From an uncultured Pelagibacteraceae bacterium (GTDB taxonomy: Bacteria; Pseudomonadota; Alphaproteobacteria; Pelagibacterales; Pelagibacteraceae), in the NCBI GenBank assembly GCA_902634305.1, contig CACPJJ010000010.1:1-47787 (forward strand): 47,787 bases of DNA, in the 5' to 3' direction. The position numbers were made by a program, and so were the translations under genes. This document shows, in pieces, positions 1 to 8,566 of the stretch (position 1 is the first letter of the stretch; every line of letters begins with the position of its first letter). The notes beneath the pieces were generated by a model that had not been told where the DNA came from, searched no databases, and saw nothing but the letters and a program-made list of their open reading frames with translations.

Positions 1-141
1 CATTGCACATAAGGTGCTGGTTACTGATGAATCTATACCTCCAGAAATACCAATAACTAATGACTGCGCTTTAACAGGCATTGAATTAACATAATTCAAT
101 ATCCAGTCTTTTATAAAAACAACTTTTTTAGATACTTCCAT
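1..141 (-). CDS. nadE: NAD+ synthetase, N-terminal fragment (cut by window edge)
   Basis: The reverse strand encodes 47 residues from an ATG at 141 and then runs off the window. Residues 31-39 read GISGGIDSS, the ATP-binding PP-loop (SGGxDS) of NAD synthetase, placed after a short N-terminal helix as in the short NadE form. The enzyme amidates nicotinic acid adenine dinucleotide to NAD+ in the cytoplasm. No glutaminase domain precedes the PP-loop, so this looks like the single-domain form, but the C-terminal half is not visible. It lies 38 bases downstream of the DAHP synthase gene on the same strand. Other PP-loop ATPases (GuaA-like, asparagine synthetase-like) are less likely because the loop lies so close to the N terminus. 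Confidence 0.8.
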   Translation of the reverse strand, partial: MEVSKKVVFIKDWILNYVNSMPVKAQSLVIGISGGIDSSVTSTLCAM

Positions 142-179
142 AATTCAAATATACGCTAAAAGATTTATTTTTAAATGCG

Positions 180-1559
180 TTAAGAAACCGCTCTAATTCC
201 ACTTCTTGCGTAAATGGAATTTTTTTTAATTTCATCAGAAATTAAAAATGACAATTCCAAGGCTTGATTAGCATTTAATCTCGGGTCACAGTGTGTACGA
301 TATCTACTTGACAAATCTTTATCAGAAATTTTTTGTGTACCACCTGTACATTCAGTAACATTTTGTCCAGTCATTTCTATATGCAATCCTCCAGCATAAG
401 ATCCTTCGCTTTGATGTACAGCAAAAACATTTTTAACTTCTTTTAAAACATTATTAAATGGTCTAGTTTTGAAACCTGTTGATGATTTAACTGTATTTCC
501 ATGCATAGGGTCACAAGACCAAATAACATTTAAGCCTTCTTTTTTAATAGTTCTTACTAATTTTGGTAAAAACTTTCCAACATTTTCACAACCAAATCTC
601 GAAATTAAAGTTATTTTTCCTTTTTCATTTTTAGGATTTATTGCATTACAAATTTTAACTATTTCATCTGGCTTTGATGTTGGTCCGCACTTAATACCAA
701 TTGGATTTTCAATTCCTCTACAAAATTCAACATGGCCTCCGTCTAATTGTCTTGTTCTGTCGCCTATCCAAACAAAATGAGCTGAAGTATCGTGATATTC
801 TCCGGTTGTTGAATCAATTCTTGTCATACTTTCTTCAAAAGGAAGTAATAATGCTTCATGTGAAGTCCAAAAGTTAACTGTTTTTAGTCTTCTATTAAAA
901 TCTGAATTTATTCCACATGCATCCATAAATGCCAGTGCATCTGCAATTTTATCTTCTAATTCTTTAAATTTTTTAGCTTGTGGGCTTTTTTTAATATAAC
1001 CTAAGTTCCAAAGGTGAACTTTTTTTAAATCAGCAAATCCACCATGACAAAAAGCTCTTATAAGATTTAAAGTAGATGCTGCTTGTGAGTAAGCTTTAAA
1101 TAATCTCTTCGGATCGGGTTTTCTTGCTTTTTCAGTAAATTCAATACCATTTATGTTATCACCAAGATAGCTTGGTAATTCTTTATTGCCTTGTTTTTCA
1201 GTTGGTGCACTTCTTGGTTTGGAAAATTGTCCTGCAATTCTACCAAGTTTCACAACTGGCAAAGACGCTGAGTAAGTTAAAACTAAAGACATTTGCAACA
1301 TAACTTTAAAATAATCTCTAATATTATCTGGGTTAAATTCTGCAAAACTTTCAGCACAATCACCTCCTTGCAGTAAGAAAGCTTTACCATCAACAACGTC
1401 AGCAAGTTGTTGTTTTAAATGTCTTGTTTCGCCTGCAAATACTAAAGGAGGAAAATCTTTTATTTTTCCAAGAACCATATTAAGTTCTTTTTCATTCCCA
1501 TATTCAGGAATGTGTTTTACAGGATAATTTCTCCAGCTATTTATTTTCCATTTTTTCAT
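180..1559 (-). CDS. Class II 3-deoxy-D-arabino-heptulosonate 7-phosphate (DAHP) synthase
   Basis: First step of the shikimate pathway: phosphoenolpyruvate plus erythrose 4-phosphate gives DAHP. The 459-residue protein has the usual length and landmarks of the plant/actinobacterial class II type: LQGGDCAESF near residue 65, KLGRIAGQFSKPRS near 105, and CDPMHGNT near 350, which supplies metal- and substrate-binding residues. It is unrelated in sequence to the class I AroF/G/H enzymes. A TTG six bases further upstream (1565) is in frame, but the ATG at 1559 is preceded by TTAGG at a suitable distance and is preferred. It lies 35 bases behind glmS on the same strand and probably shares its transcript; the two pathways have no direct link. 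Confidence 0.93.
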   Translation of the reverse strand: MKKWKINSWRNYPVKHIPEYGNEKELNMVLGKIKDFPPLVFAGETRHLKQQLADVVDGKAFLLQGGDCAESFAEFNPDNIRDYFKVMLQMSLVLTYSASLPVVKLGRIAGQFSKPRSAPTEKQGNKELPSYLGDNINGIEFTEKARKPDPKRLFKAYSQAASTLNLIRAFCHGGFADLKKVHLWNLGYIKKSPQAKKFKELEDKIADALAFMDACGINSDFNRRLKTVNFWTSHEALLLPFEESMTRIDSTTGEYHDTSAHFVWIGDRTRQLDGGHVEFCRGIENPIGIKCGPTSKPDEIVKICNAINPKNEKGKITLISRFGCENVGKFLPKLVRTIKKEGLNVIWSCDPMHGNTVKSSTGFKTRPFNNVLKEVKNVFAVHQSEGSYAGGLHIEMTGQNVTECTGGTQKISDKDLSSRYRTHCDPRLNANQALELSFLISDEIKKNSIYARSGIRAVS

Positions 1560-1594
1560 ATTCAACCTAAGAGTGTTCTAACAGAGTTTATTGA

Positions 1595-3415
1595 TTATTC
1601 AACAGTTACAGATTTTGCAAGGTTTCTAGGCTTATCTATGTCATATCCTTTTTTTAATGCAGAATAATATGCAAGTTTTTGTAATGGAACTGTAACAAGA
1701 AAAGGAAATAAATCTTCTGAAGTATTTTCTACTTCAATTGTTTGCCAAATATTTTCTGAATATACTTCATCTTTACTTTTGTTCGTAATTAGAAGAACTT
1801 TTGCACCTCTTGCAATCACTTCCTGCATATTAGAAATTGTTTTTTTATAATATTTGTCTCTAGGAGCTAAAACTACTACTGGCATTCCATCTTCTATTAA
1901 TGCGAGTGGCCCATGTTTCATTTCACCTGCTGGATATCCTTCTGCATGAACATAAGCCAGTTCTTTTAATTTTAATGCTCCTTCTAGCGCTATAGGAAAA
2001 GAATATCCTCTTCCCAAAAACATGGAGCCTTTTGCTTCAATAAATGAATTGCAAATTGATTGAATTTCATTCTCAGTTTTTAAACTTTCCTTAATTAATC
2101 CAGATAATGATTTAAGAGATTTTATTTTTTCAGAAAAAATATCTTTTGATATATCCTTCCTACTTTTTGCAATTTTAATGCATAATAAATACAATACTAG
2201 CATTTGACCTATAAAAGCCTTTGTTGATGCTACACCAATTTCTGGACCGCAATGAATAGGTAAAACAAATTTTGAGTCTCTCGCTATAGAGCTTTCCACC
2301 ACATTTACTACAGAACAAGTTTTCATATTATTTTTATTACATAAATCTAAAGCTCCATAAGTGTCTGCTGTTTCACCAGACTGAGATACGAACACATAAA
2401 GTGCATCTTTTTTAAATCTATTTTTTCTGTATCTAAATTCAGAGGCAATATCTACCGATACATCTAATGACGTTAATTGTTCAAACCAATATTTAGCCAT
2501 TAAACATGAATGATAAGCTGTACCGCATCCAATTAAAACTATTGAAGAAATATCATCTGATTTCCAAGGAAAATTAAAAATATTTATATCATTATTTATT
2601 TTATCAATATACTCGTTAATACAATTTTTTATTGTAATTGGCTGTTCATCAATCTCTTTTGCCATAAAATGTTTGTATTCACCTTTATCGTAATTATTTT
2701 CATTTGAAGAAAGCTCTAATATTTTCTTATTAACTTTTTTTCCTTTTTCATCAAAAAAATCAATATTATCTTTTTTAATGATGCAAAATTCTCCATCATT
2801 TAAATATGAAACTTTATTAGTCATTGATTTTAGAGCATATGAATCTGATCCAAGATAATTTTCTTTCGGACCGTAACCAACTGCTAATGGAGAGCCTCTT
2901 CTAGCACCAACAATTACATCTGGTTGATCTTTAAAAATAATTCCTAAAGCAAAACTTCCTTTTAAGTCTTGAAGTATTTTAATTATTGAATTTTTAAGGT
3001 CATTTTTTTTTAAGTATTCTGTTATTAAATGAGTAATAACCTCTGTATCTGTTTGTGATTTAAAAACATGACCTTTTTTAACTAAAATTTTTTTCAAGAT
3101 TGTAGAATTTTCAATAATTCCATTATGTACTACAGAAACATTTTCTGAAGAATGAGGGTGTGCATTCAAAGTGCTTGGTATTCCATGCGTTGCCCACCTG
3201 ACATGTCCGATACCAACATTTCCTGACAATTTAGTTTTATTTAAATTTTTTTCTAAAGTATCAACTCTACCTTCACATTTAACTTCATTAATACTACCAT
3301 TGTATAAAGTTGCAATTCCTGAAGAGTCATATCCTCTGTATTCAAGTTTTCTTAAAGAATTAATTATCATTGAAGTAACAGATTTATTACTTGTAATACC
3401 GACTATCCCACACAT
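1595..3415 (-). CDS. glmS: Glutamine--fructose-6-phosphate aminotransferase (isomerizing)
   Basis: Converts fructose 6-phosphate and glutamine to glucosamine 6-phosphate, the entry to UDP-GlcNAc, peptidoglycan and lipid A. It has full family length (606 residues). MCGIVG at the start leaves Cys as the N-terminal nucleophile of the glutaminase domain (about 1-220). Two SIS sugar-isomerase domains follow, with GCGTAYHS near 295, SQSGETADT near 345 and GRGYSFPIALEGALKLKE near 465. The C terminus ends in the typical LAKSVTVE. It starts 3 bases after the stop of the GlmU-like gene, so the two form an amino-sugar operon. No glmS ribozyme-like leader fits in the 3-base gap. Confidence 0.96.
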   Translation of the reverse strand: MCGIVGITSNKSVTSMIINSLRKLEYRGYDSSGIATLYNGSINEVKCEGRVDTLEKNLNKTKLSGNVGIGHVRWATHGIPSTLNAHPHSSENVSVVHNGIIENSTILKKILVKKGHVFKSQTDTEVITHLITEYLKKNDLKNSIIKILQDLKGSFALGIIFKDQPDVIVGARRGSPLAVGYGPKENYLGSDSYALKSMTNKVSYLNDGEFCIIKKDNIDFFDEKGKKVNKKILELSSNENNYDKGEYKHFMAKEIDEQPITIKNCINEYIDKINNDINIFNFPWKSDDISSIVLIGCGTAYHSCLMAKYWFEQLTSLDVSVDIASEFRYRKNRFKKDALYVFVSQSGETADTYGALDLCNKNNMKTCSVVNVVESSIARDSKFVLPIHCGPEIGVASTKAFIGQMLVLYLLCIKIAKSRKDISKDIFSEKIKSLKSLSGLIKESLKTENEIQSICNSFIEAKGSMFLGRGYSFPIALEGALKLKELAYVHAEGYPAGEMKHGPLALIEDGMPVVVLAPRDKYYKKTISNMQEVIARGAKVLLITNKSKDEVYSENIWQTIEVENTSEDLFPFLVTVPLQKLAYYSALKKGYDIDKPRNLAKSVTVE

Positions 3416-3418
3416 AAT

Positions 3419-4039
3419 TTATTTCTTTCTTTTGTAATTTTTTACTTCACTTTGATTTGATCTAGTAAGTGCCAAAGAATTTTTTTTAACATTTTTTGTT
3501 ATTACAGAGCCTGCACCTATTGTGCTTTTTTCATTTAAAGTAACAGGTGCAACTAATGATGAATTTGAACCTACAAAAACTTTATGTTTAATAATTGTTT
3601 TGTTTTTGTTTTTCCCATCATAATTACAAGTAATTGTGCCGGCACCAATATTAACAAAATTACCAATATCAGCGTCTCCTATATAAGATAAATGATTTAC
3701 TTTTGAATTTTTTCCTAAGTTACTTTTTTTTATTTCAACAAAATTTCCAACCCTTGATCCTGATTTTAAAACTGTTCCTGGTCTTAATCTAGCAAAAGGT
3801 CCTACAGTTACGTTTTCTTCTATTTTAACATTTTCTAAATGAGAAAACGATTTTATTTTAGAATTTTTTTGTATTTTAACTTTCTCTCCTAAAACTACAT
3901 AAGGTTCTATTGTCACATTTTTTCCAATTTTTGTATCTTTAGAAAAATAAACCGTCTCAGGTGCAAGCATCTTAACACCATTTTTTATAAATTTTTCTCT
4001 CAATCTCACTTGAGCTTTTTGTAAATTTGTTTGTTTCAT
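3419..4039 (-). CDS. Stand-alone GlmU C-terminal domain (glucosamine-1-phosphate N-acetyltransferase-like)
   Basis: A 206-residue left-handed beta-helix protein made of hexapeptide repeats. It carries the GlmU acetyltransferase signature [13 protein letters not shown] (about 145-157), FARLRPGT near 85 and the SxIGAGS stretch near the end. Full GlmU is about 450 residues with an N-terminal uridylyltransferase; here the protein begins at the linker helix ([16 protein letters not shown]) and the uridylyltransferase half is absent. The DNA upstream is a 71-base spacer followed by an opposite-strand gene, so the missing half was not lost by a frameshift here. The start chosen is ATG at 4039; an in-frame TTG lies at 4045. 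Being co-directional with glmS, 3 bases apart, supports an amino-sugar role. UTP-dependent activation must come from another protein. Confidence 0.82.
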   Translation of the reverse strand: MKQTNLQKAQVRLREKFIKNGVKMLAPETVYFSKDTKIGKNVTIEPYVVLGEKVKIQKNSKIKSFSHLENVKIEENVTVGPFARLRPGTVLKSGSRVGNFVEIKKSNLGKNSKVNHLSYIGDADIGNFVNIGAGTITCNYDGKNKNKTIIKHKVFVGSNSSLVAPVTLNEKSTIGAGSVITKNVKKNSLALTRSNQSEVKNYKRKK

Positions 4040-4110
4040 TTGCAATTTTATTTATAGTTAAGTAAATATGATCGTTAATTCACAAATTATTTCTTATTAA
4101 TACTTTTTAA

Positions 4111-4800
4111 ATGACTCAAAAATTTACCATATTATTCGATTTAGATGGCACTTTGGTTGATACAGCTCCAGATCTTATGAATGCCCACAATCATGTTATG
4201 AGAAAATTTGGATATGAAACCAAATCAACTGACGACATAAGAAAACTAGTAGGCCAAGGAGCAGGATCGTTAATTGGTAGATCGGTATGGGGCCAGGCAA
4301 AAAAAGAATTAAAAAAAATAAATGACGATAAAATTAAAAAAGAAATGGTTACAGAATTTATAAATTTTTATGGGAAAAATATTGCAAATGAAAGTAAATT
4401 AATTAATGGAGCTTATGATTTTTTAAAATGGTGTAAAGAAAATCAAATATCAATGGGAGTGTGTACAAATAAACAAGAACATCTTGCAGTTGATTTACTA
4501 AAACAAATTAAAGTTTATGATTTTTTTGAATATGTTGCTGGTAGTAATACTTTTGATTTTTGCAAGCCTGATCCTAGGCACTTAACTAATGTAATAGAAA
4601 TTATGCAAGGAGATATAAAAAAAAGTATAATGGTTGGTGATAGTGAAACAGATGGGAATGCTGCAATAGCTGCTGGTATCCCGTTTATTCTATTAGAAGA
4701 TGGATATACTGAAAAAAACGTAAATGAAATTACACATGATCATTTAATAAGAGATTTTGTTGGAATTGAAAAAATAGTTCTAAAATACTTAGATCATTAA
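4111..4800 (+). CDS. gph: HAD-superfamily phosphatase, phosphoglycolate phosphatase type
   Basis: Cytoplasmic haloacid-dehalogenase-fold phosphatase, probably removing 2-phosphoglycolate formed by oxidative DNA repair or oxygenation. Visible motifs: motif I FDLDGTLVDTAPDL at residues 9-22 (Asp nucleophile and acid/base Asp), motif II CTNKQ near 125, motif III Lys in CKPDP near 150, and motif IV GDSETD near 176. A helical cap follows motif I. Length (229) and the VDTAPDL cap start are typical of Gph. Related HAD phosphatases (pyrophosphatase PpaX, N-acetylmuramate-6-phosphate phosphatase MupP) cannot be fully excluded. It is transcribed divergently from the GlmU-like gene across 71 bases. Confidence 0.8.
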   Translation: MTQKFTILFDLDGTLVDTAPDLMNAHNHVMRKFGYETKSTDDIRKLVGQGAGSLIGRSVWGQAKKELKKINDDKIKKEMVTEFINFYGKNIANESKLINGAYDFLKWCKENQISMGVCTNKQEHLAVDLLKQIKVYDFFEYVAGSNTFDFCKPDPRHLTNVIEIMQGDIKKSIMVGDSETDGNAAIAAGIPFILLEDGYTEKNVNEITHDHLIRDFVGIEKIVLKYLDH

Positions 4801-4802
4801 TA

Positions 4803-4831
4803 TTGATTATTCTCATTCCTGGTTGTATTAA
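4803..4831 (+). promoter_or_regulatory. Candidate sigma-70 promoter for prpDBC
   Basis: In the 55-base gap before prpD, TTGATT (4803-4808) and TATTAA (4826-4831) are separated by exactly 17 bases, a good -35/-10 pair. Transcription would start near 4838 and leave about 18 bases of leader containing the Shine-Dalgarno sequence GGAGAG at 4847-4852. The region is AT-rich, so chance matches are possible; no operator repeat is visible. Confidence 0.4.
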
Positions 4832-4855
4832 AAAACAATTAAAATTGGAGAGAAA

Positions 4856-6358
4856 TTGAAAATTCATACTGTAAAAGTTTATCCTTCAAAAATTAGATTG
4901 AGTAAGAAAAATCAACTTGCTTGGAAATTGGCAGAAATATCAAGTGACAATGTAAAATTAAATAAAAAATCCATTGAAATGGCAATCAATAGAATTATTG
5001 ATAATGCTTCAGTAGCAATTGCTTCATTAAATAGAAAAGCAGTTATTTCTTCAAGAGAAATGGCTTTAAAACATCCAAAAAAAAATGGGGCAAATTTGTT
5101 TGGTGTTAATTCAAAAAAAAAATTTGATTGTGAATGGGCAGCTTGGGCAAATGGAACAGCTGTAAGAGAATTAGATTTTCATGATACTTTTTTAGCTGCG
5201 GATTATAGTCACCCAGGTGATAATATTCCTCCTCTCTTGGCTGTTGGCCAGCAAAAGAAAAAAAGTGGAATGGATTTGTTAAGAGGTATAATTACCGCTT
5301 ATGAAGTTCAAGTAAATTTGGTTAAAGGAATTTGTTTGCATAAACATAAAGTCGATCATATTGCACACCTTGGACCTAGTGTGGCTGCGGGTATCGGTAC
5401 AATGCTTAGATTAAATACAAATACAATTTATCAAGCAATTCAGCAGGCACTTCATACAACAATATCTACAAGGCAATCAAGAAAAGGAGAGATTTCAAGT
5501 TGGAAGGCTTATGCTCCTGCACATGCAGGTAAGCTTGCAATTGAAGCTGTAGATAGAGTAATGCGCGGAGAAGGAGCGCCAAGTCCTATTTATGAAGGAG
5601 AAGATAGTGTAATTGCTCGAATACTTGATGGAAAAAAAGCTTTATATAAAGTTCCATTACCAAAAAAAAATGAGGAAAAAAAAGCAATTTTAGAAACATA
5701 TACAAAAGAATATTCTGCTGAATACCAAGCACAAGCTCTTATCGACATAGCTAAAAAACTTAACAAAAAAATTCAAAATCTTAATCAAATAAAAAAAATT
5801 GATATCTATACAAGTCATCACACACATTATGTAATTGGAACAGGTGCAAACGATCCTCAAAAAATGGATCCAAATGCAAGTAGAGAGACTCTAGATCATT
5901 CAATAATGTATATATTTGCTGTCGCTTTAGAAGACGCGGACTGGCATCATGTTAATTCCTACAAAAAATCTAGAGCCAATAGAAAAAGTACAATTAAGAT
6001 TTGGAAATCGATTAAAACACACGAAGTTAAAAAATGGACTAAAAAATATCATGATCCAAATCCAAAAAATAAATCATTTGGAGCAAAGGTAGTTGTAACA
6101 CTAAATAACAAAAAAAAAATTATCGAACAATTAGATAAGGCTGATGCACACCCTTATGGATCAAGACCTTTTGCAAGAAAAAATTATATAAATAAATTTT
6201 TAACATTAACAAAAAATATAATTACCAAAAAAGAGAGTGATCGTTTTTTAAAAAATGTACAAAATTTAACCAAACTAAAATCAGGACAATTAAATAAACT
6301 TAATATAGAAATCAAAGGTTCTAATTTGAAAAAAAATAACAAAAAAGGAATTTTTTAA
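4856..6358 (+). CDS. prpD: 2-methylcitrate dehydratase (MmgE/PrpD family)
   Basis: Dehydrates 2-methylcitrate to 2-methyl-cis-aconitate in the methylcitrate cycle, which disposes of propionyl-CoA. The 500-residue protein matches PrpD in length and in conserved stretches: NGTAVRELDFHDTF with its active-site region near 100-115, SHPGDN near 122, WKAYAPAHAGKLA near 222, and YTSHHTHYVIGTGANDP near 325. The start is TTG at 4856; it is chosen because GGAG at 4847-4850 lies six bases upstream and no ATG fits better. The stop overlaps the prpB start by one base (TAATG). No acnD or prpF is nearby, in line with the cofactor-independent PrpD route, so a general aconitase must complete the cycle. Confidence 0.92.
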   Translation: MKIHTVKVYPSKIRLSKKNQLAWKLAEISSDNVKLNKKSIEMAINRIIDNASVAIASLNRKAVISSREMALKHPKKNGANLFGVNSKKKFDCEWAAWANGTAVRELDFHDTFLAADYSHPGDNIPPLLAVGQQKKKSGMDLLRGIITAYEVQVNLVKGICLHKHKVDHIAHLGPSVAAGIGTMLRLNTNTIYQAIQQALHTTISTRQSRKGEISSWKAYAPAHAGKLAIEAVDRVMRGEGAPSPIYEGEDSVIARILDGKKALYKVPLPKKNEEKKAILETYTKEYSAEYQAQALIDIAKKLNKKIQNLNQIKKIDIYTSHHTHYVIGTGANDPQKMDPNASRETLDHSIMYIFAVALEDADWHHVNSYKKSRANRKSTIKIWKSIKTHEVKKWTKKYHDPNPKNKSFGAKVVVTLNNKKKIIEQLDKADAHPYGSRPFARKNYINKFLTLTKNIITKKESDRFLKNVQNLTKLKSGQLNKLNIEIKGSNLKKNNKKGIF

Positions 6359-7254
6359 TGCATTTTGTAAAAAAAAAGCCAGAAGAAAAAAGAAAGGAAT
6401 TTGATGCTAAATTAAAAGCAAAAAAAATATTAAGAATTCCTGGTGCTTATAATCCTTTAACCGCAAAAGTTATTGAAGAAATTGGATATGATGCTGTTTA
6501 TGTTTCTGGAGGCGTAATGTCTAACGATTTAGGATATCCTGATATTGGTCTAACTACTTTAAAAGATGTTAGTAATAGAGCCAATCAAATCGCTAGGGTT
6601 ACAAACCTACCAACAATTGTTGATATTGATACTGGATTTAATTCTTGTAAAGAATCTATCGAAACTTTTGAAAAATTTGGAATTACTGGAGTTCATATCG
6701 AAGACCAAGTAGCGCAGAAAAGATGCGGACATTTAGAAAATAAAGAATTAATTACTAAAGAAGAAATGGTAAAAAAAATTAAAGAATGTGTAAACTCAAA
6801 AAAAGATGAAAGTTTTAAAATAATTGCAAGATCAGATGCAAAAAGTGTTGAGGGCATTGATAAGATGATCGACAGATGTAAAAGCTATGTTGACGCTGGT
6901 GCAGAAATTATTTTTCCTGAAGCTTTACATGATGAAAAAGAATTTGAAAAAGTAAGAAAATCTCTAAATTGTTATCTGTTAGCTAATATGACTGAATTTG
7001 GTAAATCAAAATTATTAAATTATAAAGAGTTAGAAAATATAGGCTATAATATAGTAATTTATCCTGTGACTACTCAACGATTAGCTATGAAAAACGTAGA
7101 AGATGGACTGCGTGCTATTTTTGATGATGGACATCAAAATAACATTATTGATAAAATGCAAACAAGGAAAAGATTGTATGATTTAGTTGAGTACGAAAAG
7201 TACAACTCGTTAGATGAAAAAATCTATAATTTTAGTACTGAAGGTCATGAATAA
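6358..7254 (+). CDS. prpB: 2-methylisocitrate lyase
   Basis: Cleaves 2-methylisocitrate to pyruvate and succinate, the last step of the methylcitrate cycle. This 298-residue isocitrate-lyase/PEP-mutase superfamily barrel shows RIPGAYNPLTAKV near 26-38, VYVSGGVMSND near 52, the metal-binding VDIDTGF near 90 and the catalytic-loop motif KRCGH at 121-125. EDQ just before that loop is also typical of PrpB. It overlaps both neighbours by one base, so prpD, prpB and prpC are probably translationally coupled. Oxaloacetate hydrolase-like or other PEP-mutase homologues are possible in principle, but the operon context settles the call. Confidence 0.93.
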   Translation: MHFVKKKPEEKRKEFDAKLKAKKILRIPGAYNPLTAKVIEEIGYDAVYVSGGVMSNDLGYPDIGLTTLKDVSNRANQIARVTNLPTIVDIDTGFNSCKESIETFEKFGITGVHIEDQVAQKRCGHLENKELITKEEMVKKIKECVNSKKDESFKIIARSDAKSVEGIDKMIDRCKSYVDAGAEIIFPEALHDEKEFEKVRKSLNCYLLANMTEFGKSKLLNYKELENIGYNIVIYPVTTQRLAMKNVEDGLRAIFDDGHQNNIIDKMQTRKRLYDLVEYEKYNSLDEKIYNFSTEGHE

Positions 7255-8378
7255 TGAGTGATGAAATTAAAAAAGGCTTACTTGGTATTGTTGTTGATGA
7301 AACAACTGTATCTCAAGTAATGCCAGATATAAATTCTCTTACATACAGAGGATATGCGGTTCAGGATCTTTGTGCAAAATGTAATTTTGAAGAAGTTGCT
7401 TATCTTGTTTTAAATGGAGAACTTCCAAACAAAAGACAATTAAAAAGTTTCATTAAAGAAGAAAGGTCAGATCGAAAACTTTCAAAAGAGATTTTAAGTG
7501 ATATTAGAAAAATGCCAAAAAAAGCTCATCCGATGGATGTAGCTAGAACTGCTGTAAGTCTGATGGCTTTAGAAGATAAAGAGACAAAAGATAATTCTCC
7601 TAAAGCTAATATGAGAAAGGCTATAAGAATATTTTCAAAAACTCCAATTGCTTTAGCTGCCTTTTTCAGGGCTAGAAAAGGTAAAAAAATGATAGCTCCA
7701 AAAAAAAATTTGTCTTTCTCTGAAAATTTTTTTTATATGTGCTTTGGAAAAGTTCCAAGTAAAGAAATTGTCAAGGCATTTGATGTATCATTAATTTTAT
7801 ATGCAGAGCATAGTTTTAATGTTTCAACATTTACTGCTAGAACTATAACTAGTAGTTTATCTGATATTCATGGAGCAATAACTGGCGCTATAGCTAGTTT
7901 AAAAGGACCTTTGCATGGTGGTGCCAATGAAGAAGTAATGCATATGATGAATAAAATTAAAAAGCCTGAAAATGCTCTAAAATGGATCAATAAAGCTCTT
8001 AAAAATAAAGATGTTGTAATGGGTTTTGGACATAGAGTTTATAAAAGAGGAGATTCTAGAGTTCCTACAATGGAGAAATACTTTAAAAAAGTTGCATCAA
8101 TCAAAAAAGATAAAAAGTTTATTAAAATTTATGACATTGTTAAAAATGTTATGATTGAAAGAAAAAATATTCATCCAAATGTTGATTACCCTACTGGACC
8201 TACTTACCATCTAATGGGTTTTGATACAGATTTTTTCACACCTATCTTTGTAATATCGAGAATTACTGGTTGGTCTGCACACATTATGGAACAGCATGCT
8301 GCAAACAAGCTAATTAGACCACTTTCCAAATATAGCGGAGCTAAACATAGGAAAGTTATGCTTCTTAACCAAAGATAA
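7254..8378 (+). CDS. prpC: 2-methylcitrate synthase (citrate synthase family)
   Basis: Condenses propionyl-CoA with oxaloacetate to 2-methylcitrate. At 374 residues it is the short citrate-synthase type. Visible active-site regions are SLKGPLHGGANEEVM near 215-230 (catalytic His), GFGHRVYKRGDSRVP near 257-271 (His and Arg for oxaloacetate), and an NVDYPTGP stretch near 303-310 (catalytic Asp). The N terminus KKGLLGIVVDETTVS matches PrpC rather than GltA. It is the last gene of prpDBC and starts at TAATG. In SAR11-type cells propionyl-CoA could come from branched amino acids, odd-chain acids or DMSP-derived acrylate; that link is inference. Confidence 0.93.
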   Translation: MSDEIKKGLLGIVVDETTVSQVMPDINSLTYRGYAVQDLCAKCNFEEVAYLVLNGELPNKRQLKSFIKEERSDRKLSKEILSDIRKMPKKAHPMDVARTAVSLMALEDKETKDNSPKANMRKAIRIFSKTPIALAAFFRARKGKKMIAPKKNLSFSENFFYMCFGKVPSKEIVKAFDVSLILYAEHSFNVSTFTARTITSSLSDIHGAITGAIASLKGPLHGGANEEVMHMMNKIKKPENALKWINKALKNKDVVMGFGHRVYKRGDSRVPTMEKYFKKVASIKKDKKFIKIYDIVKNVMIERKNIHPNVDYPTGPTYHLMGFDTDFFTPIFVISRITGWSAHIMEQHAANKLIRPLSKYSGAKHRKVMLLNQR

Positions 8379-8380
8379 AT

Positions 8381-8557
8381 TTATTTTAAGTCTAAGTCAC
8401 CACATTCTGTATCTGTAAATATACATGTGCTATAATGATGAATCGTTTTGACATCTTTTACAACTCCCAAAGCGGTTCCTTCAACAGTTCCTGTAACTGT
8501 ATTACAATGATTAACAGTTAAGAGTAAAAATGAATATAATATAAATCTTTTCTTCAC
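8381..8557 (-). CDS. Small putative lipoprotein or exported peptide, 58 aa
   Basis: Read on the reverse strand from a GTG at 8557, 9 bases after the nrdB stop. The peptide begins VKKRFILYSFLLLTVNHC and then has a Thr/Val/Gly-rich stretch NTVTGTVEGTALGVVKD. It resembles small entericidin-like lipoproteins: a basic N terminus, a hydrophobic segment, and CNTV soon after. The lipobox is imperfect (VNHC, with His before the Cys), so lipidation is doubtful. Three Cys in total (residues 18, 45, 52) would suit an exported protein. There is no clear Shine-Dalgarno, and the family was not recognised. It fills the convergent gap between prpC and nrdB, which is otherwise empty. Confidence 0.45.
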   Translation of the reverse strand: MKKRFILYSFLLLTVNHCNTVTGTVEGTALGVVKDVKTIHHYSTCIFTDTECGDLDLK

Positions 8558-8566
8558 TCGCTAATA

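Noticed and set aside
469..780. Open plus-strand frame of 103 codons inside the DAHP synthase gene
   Set aside because: It lies entirely antisense to a strongly conserved enzyme; the peptide shows no domain and reflects the AT-rich codon mirror.
3419..4110. Frameshifted full-length glmU
   Set aside because: The DNA upstream of the acetyltransferase start is a short spacer and then the opposite-strand phosphatase; no remnant of the uridylyltransferase domain is found.
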